Of a stretch of DNA of 64,000 nucleotides, positions 12,801 to 25,461 are shown piece after piece; the first letter of the stretch is position 1; each line of letters starts with the position of its first letter. The translations under genes and the position numbers were made by a program. The notes beneath the pieces were generated by a model, which did not search any database, had not been told where the DNA came from, and worked only from the letters and a program-made list of their open reading frames with translations. The DNA comes from Hoplostethus atlanticus (Eukaryota > Chordata > Actinopteri > Trachichthyiformes > Trachichthyidae), in contig JAXDDX010000044.1 of NCBI GenBank assembly GCA_034670405.1, positions 3,250,001 through 3,314,000 on the forward strand, in the 5' to 3' direction.

Positions 12801-15800
12801 TCCCTGTAAGGAAAGTGATTGGAACCGGATTGGAAGATGGTCACTGCAATACCACACAATTACAATAGGGGCACTAGCTCCCCATGGGCATAAATGTTTA
12901 CTCAATTAGCCTTTATTTATTAAAAAAAAGAAAAAGTCTCAGGTCTGTTGAGGTCCAGAGTTGCTGACTGTTAAACAGGACTCACCTTTCATAGTTGCTG
13001 ATGTGGGACTGTTTGCTCCCTGGGTGTCAGATTCACTGGAATGACAACAAGACATTTTTAGTTACCACAAACTGAAGCAAAACTAGCAAGAACGAACGCT
13101 CTATAGAAGGAGTCCTATATCAGTGTATATGGGAATATTACATGTGCTTGATGTCAGAGAAAGAGAAGATGGTGGTCCCATAATTTTCATCCTGGCCCAG
13201 TGCGTCGTCGCTAGGCTTCTCCGGCTCATCTTTCTGCTGGTCCTCGTGTTCCCTGTGAGGCAGAGTATGATGCAAAATTTTAGAATACAATACAACACAT
13301 GTATAAGTAGAGTTTGAGTGTGTGTGTGTTAAAAGTGAAATTACTGACATTTCTGAAATCTGAAACTTCTGGGTGCTAATGACAAAAAAAGAAAGAACTG
13401 AGTCAGGGTAAAATCAGAGTGAATGTGGAGCCTGTGGAGTTGACCTGAAGGAGATGAGGTTGGTGTAGCAGAGGAAGGGGCAGAAGAAGGTAAGGACGTG
13501 CTTCCACACCTCCGTGCTCCTCTTCATGTCACCCCACCAGATCTGGGACAGCAGCGACTGGAGGAGAAGGGGGGTTGTGTTTGATTTATTGCACAACTTT
13601 AAAAAACAACAGAGTCCTACTTCACTCCACTGCGTCTTCAGACAGGCTTGAAAACAGAGCGACAAACCTGTACTCCGTCATGGCTGAAGAAAAGGCGTGC
13701 GTCGGCGGCCATGCCCATCTGGAGACAGGTGGTGCCGCCCCAAACCGGAGATTTCTTGATCAGCAGGGTGAAGGAGCGACTCTCACTGCTCTGATAGCAA
13801 GAGGCGAACACATCTGAGGGGAGGGAGAGTGCACACAAGACAAGTGCAGAAAGAGTTTTAGATATTCACCATTTGACTGTTCCTTTAAAATTTATTTTGG
13901 CAACATATTGATAAGCAGTCATTGCAGTTTTGCTGCACTTCCCAGAGATCACAATCAAACAGTGTGGTCAGTACTATGACGTCTTTTCCTTGGATTTTCG
14001 AGAAGGGCCTAAGCACGGGCTTGTGGGACGGTGATATGTTAAACAATTTAAAAATATTAAGAAATTGAAACAGAACATTTTTAATGTGTTAATCAAAAAC
14101 CAATGTGCTACCAGACACTAAAAATAGGGTGCCACCTGTGAATACAATCTGTAATTACATCAGATAACCAGCAGATGGCAATGAACGTAGTAAATTTGAC
14201 TGACATGTTTGGCTCCGCCCATGTTTAATATGTCACTGTCCTGCAAACCCACAGATTTTCTGTTGATGAACTTTGAATTTCTGTAGGTGGCGATCGCTGC
14301 TCAACAACTTTCATTAGCTACTGAGGAAACAAATTGCATTGCTTCCTGTGTGCCAGAGGATTAATATGGAGTGAATATGATGTAAATATAATTTACACAC
14401 AAGATGAGACGATGAGATGTGAAACAAGACGTCCACTCATCTTTCTGGCATGTTTGTGTTTGAGTTACTGTAGTAATTTGAGGACGTTTGAGTGAAAGGA
14501 CTCACCATGTGCCAGGTTCTCAAACCTCTGTGCCAGCTCTTTCATGGACAGCTTGGTCTCAGCCTCACTCTCCAGCTTGGACAGCTCCCTCAGTATCTTA
14601 CAGCCGCTCAGAGCGCTCAGCACCGACTCCCCTGCCTGAGAGAGGAAAAGAGGAGTAGGGCCTAGTAGAAACTCCCTCCACATTAGCTACTCTTTGGTTA
14701 TTATACTTTGCTATGAAGTTGTTGGACGTCATCGTCAGTAGGAAAGGTACACGGTTCATTCTTTTCATACAATTTTTCCTCTTGATCAGAGCTCCTTTCT
14801 GTAAAGACACACTCATGGCTGATTTTCACTGGAGAAATAGGTAAGTGTAAGAGTGTAGTTCAAGAATAAAATGACAGCAGCTGAACTGAAGTGGATTGGA
14901 ATGAACTGTATTAGATAGGTGAACGGTGTGAAGTGGCCAATCACCTTCAACCATGTGCAAATTACCCAATATGTAGTAGTAGTAACATTTTTTTTCCGAC
15001 ACACCACATCTTTCTGAAATATCAATTTAGCAATTAGACAAGACCCGATACAGACTTTCTGAACCCTTTCAACTTTTTCAATGTTTCAAAGCCAATAAAT
15101 CGGAGCCTTCCACGAGCATAAGAAGCTTTTACCATCTCCCAGAAGAAGACGGCCATCTCGCTGCGGTTCTGTAGGACGGCCCAGATGAAGAGCGAAGCCC
15201 AGGGGAAGAGGCAGCGCTGATCCCTGTAGAAACATTCCCCACGCAGCAACTTACTGGCCCGCTAGGACCGAGGAAGGAAGACAGGGAAGAAAAGGTAGAC
15301 ACTGAGACAGCAAAAGACACAGGTGGCATGTTAAACTGTACATCAATAGTTGATCAAACCAAATAAAACATCTAACAAGATCTTATTTGATAACATACAA
15401 GATATGGAACACTTGAAAAGCGTCCAGTGCAGTATGAGCTGCACAGTCAGATAGCGGGCAAGTGGGTAAACAATGCAATGGGAGATATGTGAGCTATGGA
15501 GTACCTTGAGAGCCCTCCTCTTGGAGCAGATATCTTGTAGGCCCAGAACAGCATAGTAGAAATGCTGGCACACATCACCCATTAACACTTCCAGGACCCG
15601 CGACACCTGGAGAGACAAGGAATAGAGGCAACAAAGACAAGAGAGTGTGTAATAATATTATCATTGATTCTACACTAGGAAACCTATTGCAGAGGAATTT
15701 GCCAGCTAGTATTGACACCGAGTTTCTTGCCATACATGTGTTGTATACCAGGGTTGGGGACAATTTAAACACCTCAAAAAGACTGATCTCCTTCGCCGGC

Positions 15801-18185
15801 CCACTCTGTGTGTTCCCATCTGTAACTTTGACCGACGAGTCCAGCAGGTTAGCCAACGAGTGGGTCGAGTACGAGGTTCCCTGTCGCTCCGCAAGGCGGC
15901 GCTGTAGCAGCCGGTAGGCCAGCGTGCTGTCGGCCACTGAGCGGTAGAGGCTTTCCAGCCTGCCGTAGGTCAGGTAGTCCAGGATGTTGAGGCCATTCTC
16001 AGTGAAGAGGCGGACAAACTGAGGCTTGTCGTTGACCAGTGCGTCTGTCATGGAGTCCTCCAGGTCTTCGTACTATTGGATGGATGAAGGTGACAGGTTA
16101 TTCTGGTGTTGTTTAATATGTGATTTAGTAAGAGTGATTCTCTATGTAATTTTACTATGATAATTGTATGTTATTCCAAAACTGCATCTGTAGTGGTAAT
16201 ATTTCTGTGACTGCAACATCAGATGTGATGTATTTTTTATCCTCACCCTCCAGTGGATGTCTCCATTGAACAGCTCACTCTTGGCAATATCCACTCTGTT
16301 CCAGGTGACTGCTAGCTTCAGCTCCTCAGCGTAAGGGCTGGCGTCACTTGACACACGATGCTTGCTAGCTGAAACACACACACACACCAAAAATAATGAA
16401 GTGATGTAACTGACAACCTTTTCAATCTGTGTAATATGGATTAGTGGCCTGTACCTCCCACCAAGGCCTTGAGCAGGACTGTGTCAAAGTCCTCTGGCCC
16501 CTCCTGTTCTCCATGGTAGACTGTGATGAAGTCTTTGTTCTGGTAGATGCTCAGAGTCTAGGAGAAGGAGACACAGTACGGGGAAAACATCTGATATGAT
16601 GCATCAATTGTATTCAGGAATATTGGATACGAGTACAATAGTTGTGATAGTCTAATAACGTGTGGTCTCATTAGGGGCCGGCCAGCTCTGCTGCTGGAAC
16701 TCTATGTTGTATTTCTATGTATTTTTCTTCTTACCAAAACTGCCTTCCCATACATGAAAATGCACAAAACCTTGCACACACAAAAAATCTGCAATAAATC
16801 TGCAATAAATCAGTTGTTCATCCTAGCTCTACTATTCCCAATACATTCGTCAATATGTGAAGAATCTTTGCTTTCCTACAACTTATAGTGAATTATGAAG
16901 TAAATCACTCTGGTTATATCACAAACTGTAAAATTCATTAAAGCTCCCACAGTTTATGTTCAAATGACACCAAACAATCTCCAGACCCTCACCAAAAACC
17001 AACCAGAGTTTTCTCTGTGGTTGGTTTACTAATCACACGGCCCTTACCCGCTCAACCAGTTTGTCTGTCACCGCTTCGTAAGGGAAGTGCTTCCTAGCCC
17101 GTTCAGCCACTCTGTCTTTCAGGTCAACACTAGGACCCCGCCTCACCATCTCCCTCAGTGGAGGACGGGGCAACAGGGGCAGATGACAGGTTCTCCAGGA
17201 TGTCACTCAAGAAGTCAGCCAAGCCTCCTGAACCAGCCAACACCAACCAGGGCATGGATTTCTTCAGAGAGAGATCCACTCTCTAATGAAAAAGAGGGAG
17301 GGAGGGAGGGAGGGAGGGAGGGAGGGAGGGAGAGGGAGAGAGACTTATCTCTTCACCTAGTACATCTCTATACTAGGGACAGGAAAAGTAATAAGCAAGT
17401 ACTAAATAAGAAGCAAGGGTCTCTTGGTCTGAGTATCTGTGTGGCCTAAATGTAATGTAAATCTTATTGGGTTAGTGAGTATCGAGATGAAGAGCAGTGA
17501 CTGTACCTCTAGCATAGTTGCCTCTCCTGATATCAGCATACAAAGGACAGGGATGTCAATGCTGCCACTGCCTATAAGAATAAAATCCATTTCATAAAAT
17601 CATAGTTATAGTAGTAGAAAATAGTTCGAGTTATATTGGCGTCCCTTTGATACAGACATTAGGGCTGTTTTTTGCAGACCTGCAGTGAACAAACCACACC
17701 TTGTTCTTTTCACCCAACAATTTAAACAAAATATCTGAAGAAGACCCCTGTTCAGTCTTGAATTTACATGTTGAAGAGCTCAGTCTGAAAATCATGCAGT
17801 GGCATGTAATGGCGTTTGCCCAACGCATGCCAAAGGATAATCCTATCACCATACAGTAATAAGGAACCACCACAAGGTGGCCAAAATGACTAAAAATAGA
17901 TTGAACAATGCATGGAGTTCACAGTTTAGTATTACACTTGCTAAACATATCCCTCTGTTGTTTTCTTTACATCCATTCAGCTGCACTGCCCCCCCCCCCC
18001 AGCCACAGCAAGGAAGATGTAAAGATTCACAATACAGCCGTACTCTTTGTGATGTTAGTATGTAAACAAGCACAACTGGCAATAGTACTCATGCTGGGAA
18101 TGAGAGCAAGAATGCTGCCCCCCCCCCCCCCCCGTATCCGCTGATAGTATTTCATGCTATTACAACACTGTCTGTACTGTAGTTA

Positions 18186-18219
<34 letters not shown>

Positions 18220-21200
18220 ACACCCACACACCCACACCCACACACACACCCTAGTCAAAAGTACCATAGTTTTGCTTTGGTCATGTCAAACAATTAATAC
18301 CCATGAAAAATAAACAAAAAACTACATTTGAGTCCGAGTCTTACCCCAGATGCCTGTGCGTTGGTGGGAGATGTAGTCCTCCAGCTTGGCCCTGAAGCCT
18401 GTCTCTCCCCCTCTGCGGCCTACACTCCCATCATCCACCAGGAGGAAGGCCTGGTAGTTGTTGTCCAGGCAGCAGGAGTCCCGGGACGTGTTCTGGACAT
18501 AATACTTCGCAGGGAAGCTTCCCTGTGTGACAGAAGAATCCAGGAATAGGACAAGGCAGGGTTTCTTATGCTTGATGGGCCGAGAACCTGCTTCTGGTGG
18601 AACAAATGTACTCAGTGAGGCCCAGACAGAGAAAGTTGAACGAATGTAAACTTTACCTGGGCACTTGAAGCTGCCAAGAGATTATTATGTAACAATATAC
18701 CCGTCTTATCAGCCTAAATCACAAAGAGGGGCTGCAATAGAGAAGTGTGTCCCAACCCCCCAACTGAGACCCCATAGATTTGTCCCATTTGCCTGCAGGA
18801 AATGTTTGTGTCGGCTGTGTCTACTCCCAGAGGAAGTGCCAAATTGAAGCCTAAGAGTGAAATACAAACCGTCTCCAGAACAGCAGCAGGCAAGGCGATT
18901 TGTCGAGACAAAGCTGGACTCACCACCATTGTAAATAATTGCATTTTTGTGTGCATGTGTATACCTGAGGGTTGACCAGCTGTTCTCGGCTGCGCACCAA
19001 GCCCCAGGGGGCGATGCCCAGCGCCACCACCTTGCTGAGGGAGACCGAAGAGGCTGCGGTGGCATGGTCCCTCACCGCCTCTCCTACACACCTCCCTACG
19101 CCCTCACGCAAGCCGGCCGTCAGTATCCACGCTCCTGGGTGTGGTTAGATGTGCAATTATGAAACAGTGAATGTGTGAGCAAGAGAGCAAAAGTGAGACA
19201 AAGTGTGTGTGTTTCTGCCAGCATTTGTCACCGTTTTATTATTATACGCCTGGATCAGATTCTCCTTGGCATCCATTGCTGATTCTGCGTTCGGTTTTGA
19301 TTCAAACCACAAATGTCCAACAGGTGTCGTGTCTCTAGGTACACATCTGTATTTACTAGTTTCACTGAACACAGAAGAGGGAACGGAAAGTGACAATCCT
19401 TTTCTCACACTACTGGACCACATCCTCTACTTTGTGCAACAATCACGAATCTGTCTCGGTGTGTGTGTGCATGTGTGTATGTGTGTAGTATGTAGTATGT
19501 GTGTATTTATCTTTGCTCCTCATCTGGGTCCTCTGAGAGGACAGTTAGTTGGTGTGACTTCAGGCGAAGGGAGATCAGTATCGCCATGTACCACCTGGCC
19601 TTGGCACAGTAGTCGGGAGGAAATGGCCATTGTAGTACCAAATTAGGATCGGACCCCAAGGAGTCGTATAGTGCAAAGGTACTACTATTTGCAGCTGCAG
19701 TGTTCTTCCCACCATGACTGACCTGAGGTGTTTTTGTGTCTTCCAAGAAATTGTTGATTCATAATTCCATAATATCAGAGTTTTGTTCGGAAAACTGTTT
19801 AGGTTACATTACCACTGTATTTATGAAAAACGAATTGCTCATGCTGATGTCTTGGGTTGGGCATGCTAGCGAAATTTTTTATTTATGACCTTTAAAAATA
19901 CATTACATCAGCCAAAAAGGGAAAAGGAAACCTGACAACTGCGAAAAATTAAACCCAACAAACTTACTGTTTGAGCAGCACTCCCTCAATAATGCTTGCC
20001 ACAGTGCTCTGTCTGTTTTGAGTTACATTTCATTCCCATTCAACTTTCAATGCTTCATAAGGAAAAGGAAAAGGAAAATGGAGGTTCAGAAAGAAAGGGT
20101 ATAAGACAGTAGTGGTTCAAGAGGATTGGGTGCAGTATGTTATAAAATCACATCACACCAACCTGTACTTTGTGAGGCTTTGACCAGTCCCTGCCTGAGG
20201 ACCTCCCGTACCCAGGTCTTGACCTTTGCCCTCCCTTCTCCGCCCACCACAGAAACCACCAGGTTGGGTGGGGGCAGACCCCAGTGGGCTGTCATCAGGG
20301 TGTAGGCCATAGTAGGGGGGGTGTCCGAAGATAGACGCAGGAACTGGGAGCCCAACGAGAGAAAGAACATGACAGCTGATTGATTAACAGTAACATAAAA
20401 CACATGCTCATCTCAGAAGTGGCACGATGAGCCTAGATACAAACAAGCTAAGGTCAGGACTTCAAAGAGTATAGGACTGTGATTATTTTAGCATCATTAT
20501 TTGGCTCATCTTTAGAAGCCTCTGTCCTTCAAAGATCACCACAAAAAGCCTCAAAATTGAGGCTAAGAATCAAGAATGTAATGAACCAGGTAGAGAACAT
20601 TTATCAGACTGACAGGAAGGCACCCACATAGCTATGCCTCTTGCTGGCTCCTGCAAACTGCAACTCTCCGAAGGCATCGGTGGGGTATTCAGAGGAGTGC
20701 TGGGCGCTGTCCCAGTGGTTGACAATCGCTGTGCTGAAATAGTCGCCAAGAGCCACCGAGGCATGGGAGTCTTTCGCATCCCCACACTGACACAGCCTGC
20801 CATTACTGAGAGAGGCAAAAGGATAATACGTCAACTTGATAACTTCCATCTCGGATTTGTCTTCTGCATCACCACAATCACAAAAATTACATTACTATAA
20901 CATATGTATCAGCACTAGCGTCAGATTTTTTCAGGGGATGTCTGGCACCTTCAGTTTGATCGGTTTCACAGTACCTGAAAGTATCTTCTACAAAGGTGGT
21001 GCACTCTCTTTTCTTGATGATTTTGGGAATCCAGCTCTGAAAACATTTTACACGTTATTACCTATTACATTGCCATTTGCACCATATCCCTGTCTTATGT
21101 GTATAATACTCCAAATACAGGCTGATTTTGGGGACTTCGGGGAATTCCACATGGTTAGACCTGAAATTTATATGGCTGCAGGGTTTTAGAAAGCCCGTTC

Positions 21201-23077
21201 ATGCAAAATGTTGACTTCAGCACAGAGGAATAACTGCTGAGCCTAAACGAGTGACTGCGACTTCTGGCGAACTGCTGTGGTTTCTGCTCTCTGGTCAGTG
21301 TGATCTGGGGTAGATGAGGACACGCAAGCTATCATCGTTACACGTACAGCACGTTCGTCAGAGTACTGCACGTCTACATAGCCAGGGGTGCACATAAGAG
21401 CTACGCCACTACGCATGCGTGGCCGAAATTAGGTGAGATAAATTGTGTGAATTTGAAAACGGATGATATTACGAATTGAAGTAAAAGTCATTATTGCGTT
21501 GTTTGAGACTAATGTTAATGAATGTAATCATTTTAGTGGTTCTTTACAATACACAGACGGGACAACATCAAACCTAGCTGGCTACTGAGCTATGGATGCA
21601 GACAGCTCTTCGCAGGCTCAACCAGACTCACAACACTCTTTGAAATGGCTGAGGAGGAAGATAACAAATTGGATAGCAACTTTGATGAGTAGGCAAGCCT
21701 AGTTGAGATGGACCTTTGGTTTGAACAATGGGGAGTTTTTGAACAATGGGGAGTCAGTCACTCAGTAAGAGATATTGACTGTTGACTAGTTTATACAGAA
21801 GAAATCAATATTTCACAATGAGTTCTGAAGCCTTGATGTGGAATGAGAAATACAATAACTTTTTTTAGAATTTTTTTTTGCATTCACTTAAATAGCCAAC
21901 TTTTATGTCATTGCAGTGGACACAAGATATAATGTGTTTGAACGTAAAAAAAAACCAAACCAAACCACATCTGTTGGTACTACTCCCACTGGACTGGTTT
22001 CTGAATTTAACTTTTAACACTATAAAAATGTATTTGCACATGCAAGAATTGGGTTGGGTTGGGTGTAGTTGTAGGCGAGTATTCACACATTAAGCGACTG
22101 TGTAATAGATGACTCACGTTAGCAGTGTTTACCATTGAATATGTTGACCCAGCGATAATCAGTGGTTAAGATTGGATAAGATGGTACAAATTAAATGTGC
22201 TCTGTATGTTGTTAAGTCTTAAGTCTGCACACAATACCAAAAAAAAACTATTTTTTTGCCCTTGGGGTGGTGTAAGGGGATTCAATTTTGTAGCCGTAAG
22301 CACGAGCTTTTTGCCAATTAGCTAGCATGTATCTATCTACCTCAAATGAACAGGTTGATACAAGAACTGCTGACAGTAATGTTGATGCAATGTTGATCCA
22401 ATCTGTAGCTTTTTCTCCCCCGAGGGGGGGGACGCTTAGTAGCACGTTGGACATCCTACATTACGTGAGCGCGCTCTCAGATTCATATTCACAACTAGAA
22501 TTTGTTAGAAAATGTCTCACTGATTTTCTTTTGACGATGTAGTCACTGATGTTGGGTAGCTTATTGTCAGTGGTAGAGAAAGTTGTCAAACTGTCGAATG
22601 TGCGTTTCATTTCGCAAAGTTAACTTCCTCAGCCCCAACAACAACTGTAGCATGTCAACAACCCGGAGCAGAAACGACATAACGTTAATACACAACGCCG
22701 GCACCCTGCAATGCCTTTGGTTTTCCTGAAAAACTATTTTGTGCGTGTTATATTTGTGCGACCAGGGGCTACGTGCTGTCCTCCTGTACCCCACTGTGTC
22801 ATCCTGACTCATCTGTCTTCATTTCACTTACAAAAGCCTGAATCTCACGTATCTGCTAAAGGTTAACCACAACATAATTCAGGAGTTCCCCGACTGGATT
22901 CCGTTCTTATTAAATCAAAACTTGTGTCACAACAGGTGTCACAAAAAGGTAATTTAACTACCGTGCCATGATAATAACGTTACCGTACGCACGTAAAAAA
23001 TGATTGATACCGACCTGGTCCTTTTCAGATTTGGACATTTTGCCACCGCCTCCTTCTTCTTCTTCCGTGCCGCTCAT
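9830..23077 (-). CDS. trpm4: TRPM4 Ca2+-activated monovalent cation channel
   Basis: Twenty-eight coding exons were joined: 23015-23077, 20975-21036, 20628-20805, 20163-20343, 18965-19134, 18345-18522, 17507-17571, 17048-17282, 16455-16557, 16247-16368, 15773-16072, 15505-15606, 15133-15261, 14506-14635, 13668-13813, 13445-13557, 13142-13252, 12986-13035, 12565-12803, 12307-12422, 12027-12159, 11759-11933, 11341-11506, 10923-11125, 10557-10674, 10351-10423, 10072-10165 and 9830-9861. The product is about 1261 residues (human 1214). Visible are the TRPM homology region ([33 protein letters not shown]), six membrane segments at about 838-1088, the TRPM4/5 filter FGQ at about residue 1024, and a C-terminal coiled coil ([18 protein letters not shown]). 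TRPM4 carries Na+/K+ but not Ca2+ and depolarises cells when Ca2+ rises. The S3 Ca2+ site residues of WNKCD are present; an S2 site residue differs. The exon at 17048-17282 carries one extra base, breaking the frame near 17130. The last exon is uncertain. Confidence 0.93.
17292..17340. repeat. (GGGA)n tetranucleotide repeat
   Basis: About ten tandem copies of GGGA lie in a trpm4 intron just upstream of the exon at 17048-17282. On the coding strand they form the pyrimidine-rich acceptor tract. The G-rich strand could form a quadruplex. Confidence 0.9.
17990..18250. repeat. Cluster of poly-C runs and a (CA)n microsatellite in a trpm4 intron
   Basis: A run of about 10 C lies near 17990-18000, a run of about 16 C near 18118-18133, and an interrupted CA/CCCA microsatellite from about 18187 to 18250. 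Length polymorphism and assembly error are both expected here. Confidence 0.9.
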
Positions 23078-23890
23078 GTTTTTTTGTGAACTCAAAGAGA
23101 AATCTTAAAAATATCTCAAGTTCTCTTTCTGACCATTTTCTAATTATGTACAGAAACTTTGTTTTGCCGAATTTGCCTCGAAACTATGGAAATGCCATTT
23201 CATCTCCTTTCCGCTCCTCCTGACAGTCGGAAACAAGGTGCAGGTGAAGCACACAACACAGGTGAGGGTGTGGTTTACAGGAGCGAGAGAAACTTGCCCA
23301 AATAAATTCCTCACAACTTTGAAAATAGGAGGAGCCACCCCAATCACAGACTGCTGAACTGGAATGCGCTAGACAAGCCGCGGAGGGCTTCTGCTGGTTT
23401 CAGTTTCAACAAAACACAACACCAGCTCGTTTCATAAATGACTCCCCCGCCCCGCACTCTGGTTGAAGTTGTGGCAATTAGTGATATCAGATGGTTGGGT
23501 TGGACTGAAAACCTGCAGACTCTTGGCTCTTGATGGGCACACATTGGTTGGACACCACAACTAGACAGACTGTAGACTCCATCAAGGGCTTGTGCCAGAA
23601 GCAATTAATCGTTGTCATTGTAAAGAACACAAAAGTGCACACCATGGTTCAGTTTATATTAAATATTTATTTTACAATGCATTTAAATATTGAAGCATTT
23701 ATAGTTTAAAACATTCATACGATTAGGAATTTCACAATCAAACATTCCACGTGCGTATAGAGCACGAATCCATAATAAGTACCAGTTCGTCAGTAACTGC
23801 AGACATAATTGGTGTTAAATGGAAGAAAACTATATCCCGAAGTCTCCTCCTGCTTATATTAGTCCATAACGGTAGTCATTCCTCGTGGCA

Positions 23891-24833
23891 CTATCTGCCG
23901 AATCCCTGCGGGTCGTGAGCCTTTTTCGACTCCTCTTTTCCTTTCGTTTTGCCAATTTGATATAACGTGTTGGCCAGGTTGTGAAGCTGACACGTGCCAA
24001 GTTGGCATCCACGCTGAGGCGCGCGCTTTGGACGAGTCTTCACTGCCATGCTGTCAGTGATAAAGAGGAGAGAGAACAAAAAAAAATAGGCTAAGGGTCA
24101 GTCTTATAACATCACATATCTCTCCAAAAAATACACAAGGAATATAATATTAATAAATAATAATAATAATAATAATAATAAATGTTAACAGTTTAAAAAA
24201 AAATCCACCTTCATGCATTTATGCTGCATCTCTCCTGTATTATGGCAAATTGTTTTCATATTGTATTGTAATATAAAACTTGTTTCTCAAGCAACCATTC
24301 CTTGTAATGTCTGGTGGCAGCACAGTAAAAAGTGAGACTTTACAATAGCTTAATTTGTAGCTTCCTATTTACAGCCACTCCAACAATGTTGTGAATGATT
24401 ACACACTCTTTTATACCTGTTTTTCAGCACATCCATGCCTTGATGATTGTCCTCTGAATGAAATGGGATGATCCTCAGTTCTGGAACATGGCCCTCCTGT
24501 GTGCCCTCTGAACCTTTGACCTCTAATGCCGGGTCACTGGTCCCTGGGGGGAAACCTGTCTGTGACCTGTGGGTCCAATTAGAATGAGGTGTCATTTAGT
24601 ATTTTATGTTGTATCATAGTTGTATCGCTTTTGAAGCAAATCTTTTTAATGTGTTTCCACAGATGATGAGGTAGTTAGGAGCTGCCATGAGTGATATGAT
24701 GGAGTGGTTATGGTCAGTATGCTTCTTGTATGCTATGTTGGCGTTAATGGTTGTATACTGACCTGCGTGGTGGTCTGAGTGGTGAGGCAGCAGTCAAAGG
24801 CACAGTCAGTAGCAGCAGTACAGCTATCTCCAT
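23891..24833 (-). CDS. adm5: Adrenomedullin-5 precursor (calcitonin/CGRP-family hormone)
   Basis: Three coding exons, 24763-24833, 24417-24566 and 23891-24050, join in phase to 126 residues. The N terminus, MEIAVLLLLTVPLTAAS, is a clear signal peptide. A propeptide follows and then a RPKR furin-type site. The mature peptide begins APQRGCQLGTC, with the six-residue disulphide ring C-QLGT-C typical of the CGRP/adrenomedullin family, and continues QLHNLANTLYQIG. It ends DPQGF followed by Gly-Arg and a stop, so Gly donates the C-terminal amide. The predicted mature hormone is 41 residues. Adrenomedullins act through CALCRL/RAMP receptors as vasodilators. The ring and tail match fish AM5 better than AM1 or AM2, and neighbours irf3, prr12 and trpm4 fit the human ADM5 locus. 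It starts about 760 bp downstream of the trpm4 first coding exon's upstream side, on the same strand. Confidence 0.9.
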
Positions 24834-25436
24834 ACTGCATTGGCCTATATCAGACAAAACAAAATGAAGAAAGTTAAAGAAAACATACTATTCTGACAGC
24901 ACATCAGACATTATTCATAACAAATGCTACTAATTTCAACATAGGGAGACAAAAAGATTTTGACAAGCAAAGTCAATAAAAAAATATAAATTATGCATTT
25001 CCATTAACACATATTTGTCATTTGGAGGACTGGACAAAACAATAACATGAATTCAAGGTGAAACTCACCGCCAAGAAAATGCAAAATCCTGCTGTGGCTT
25101 TTTGAGTAATCCATTAATCCTGAGTTTCAGTTGTAGTCTCTCTCTGATTGCTAGATCCCCAAGTCTAGCATCCCTCTCCACCTCTGGTCCTTTATAGTTA
25201 TGGTGGGGTGAAGGGGTGTGTCTGGAAGTTAGTCACTATACTGTTAGACCAACTCCCACACTTATAATTAATCACATGTAGTAGCAGTTTGATTGCCTAT
25301 TTACAGGATCTGTGATTGTAACATAAACAACTTTGTGCCAACAGTGGCAAAGTGTGCAATATAACATTGTACTTAAACTTGAAATGACCTTGTACCTCCT
25401 CTGATGTTTACACTGATTCTTACGTTTGTCTTTGTA

Positions 25437-25461
25437 CCCCCCCCCCCCCCCCCCCCCCCCC
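25437..25461. repeat. Poly-C homopolymer of about 25 bases
   Basis: An uninterrupted run of about 25 C in the adm5-ric8 intergenic region. Its exact length is unreliable in any assembly. The complementary poly-G could form a quadruplex. Confidence 0.95.

Noticed and set aside
17128-17150. A micro-intron (GTGAGGCGGGGTCCTAG, 17 bases) that might rescue the trpm4 frame
   Set aside because: It is far below the minimum spliceable size, and removing 17 bases does not restore the downstream SVDLKDR frame.
20806-20900. An in-frame ATG ([15 protein letters not shown]) as the start of the trpm4 exon at 20628-20805
   Set aside because: A good acceptor (TTGCCTCTCTCAG) at 20806 joins in phase with the SWIPKIIKK exon at 20975-21036, which is conserved in TRPM4; the upstream ORF is intron read-through.
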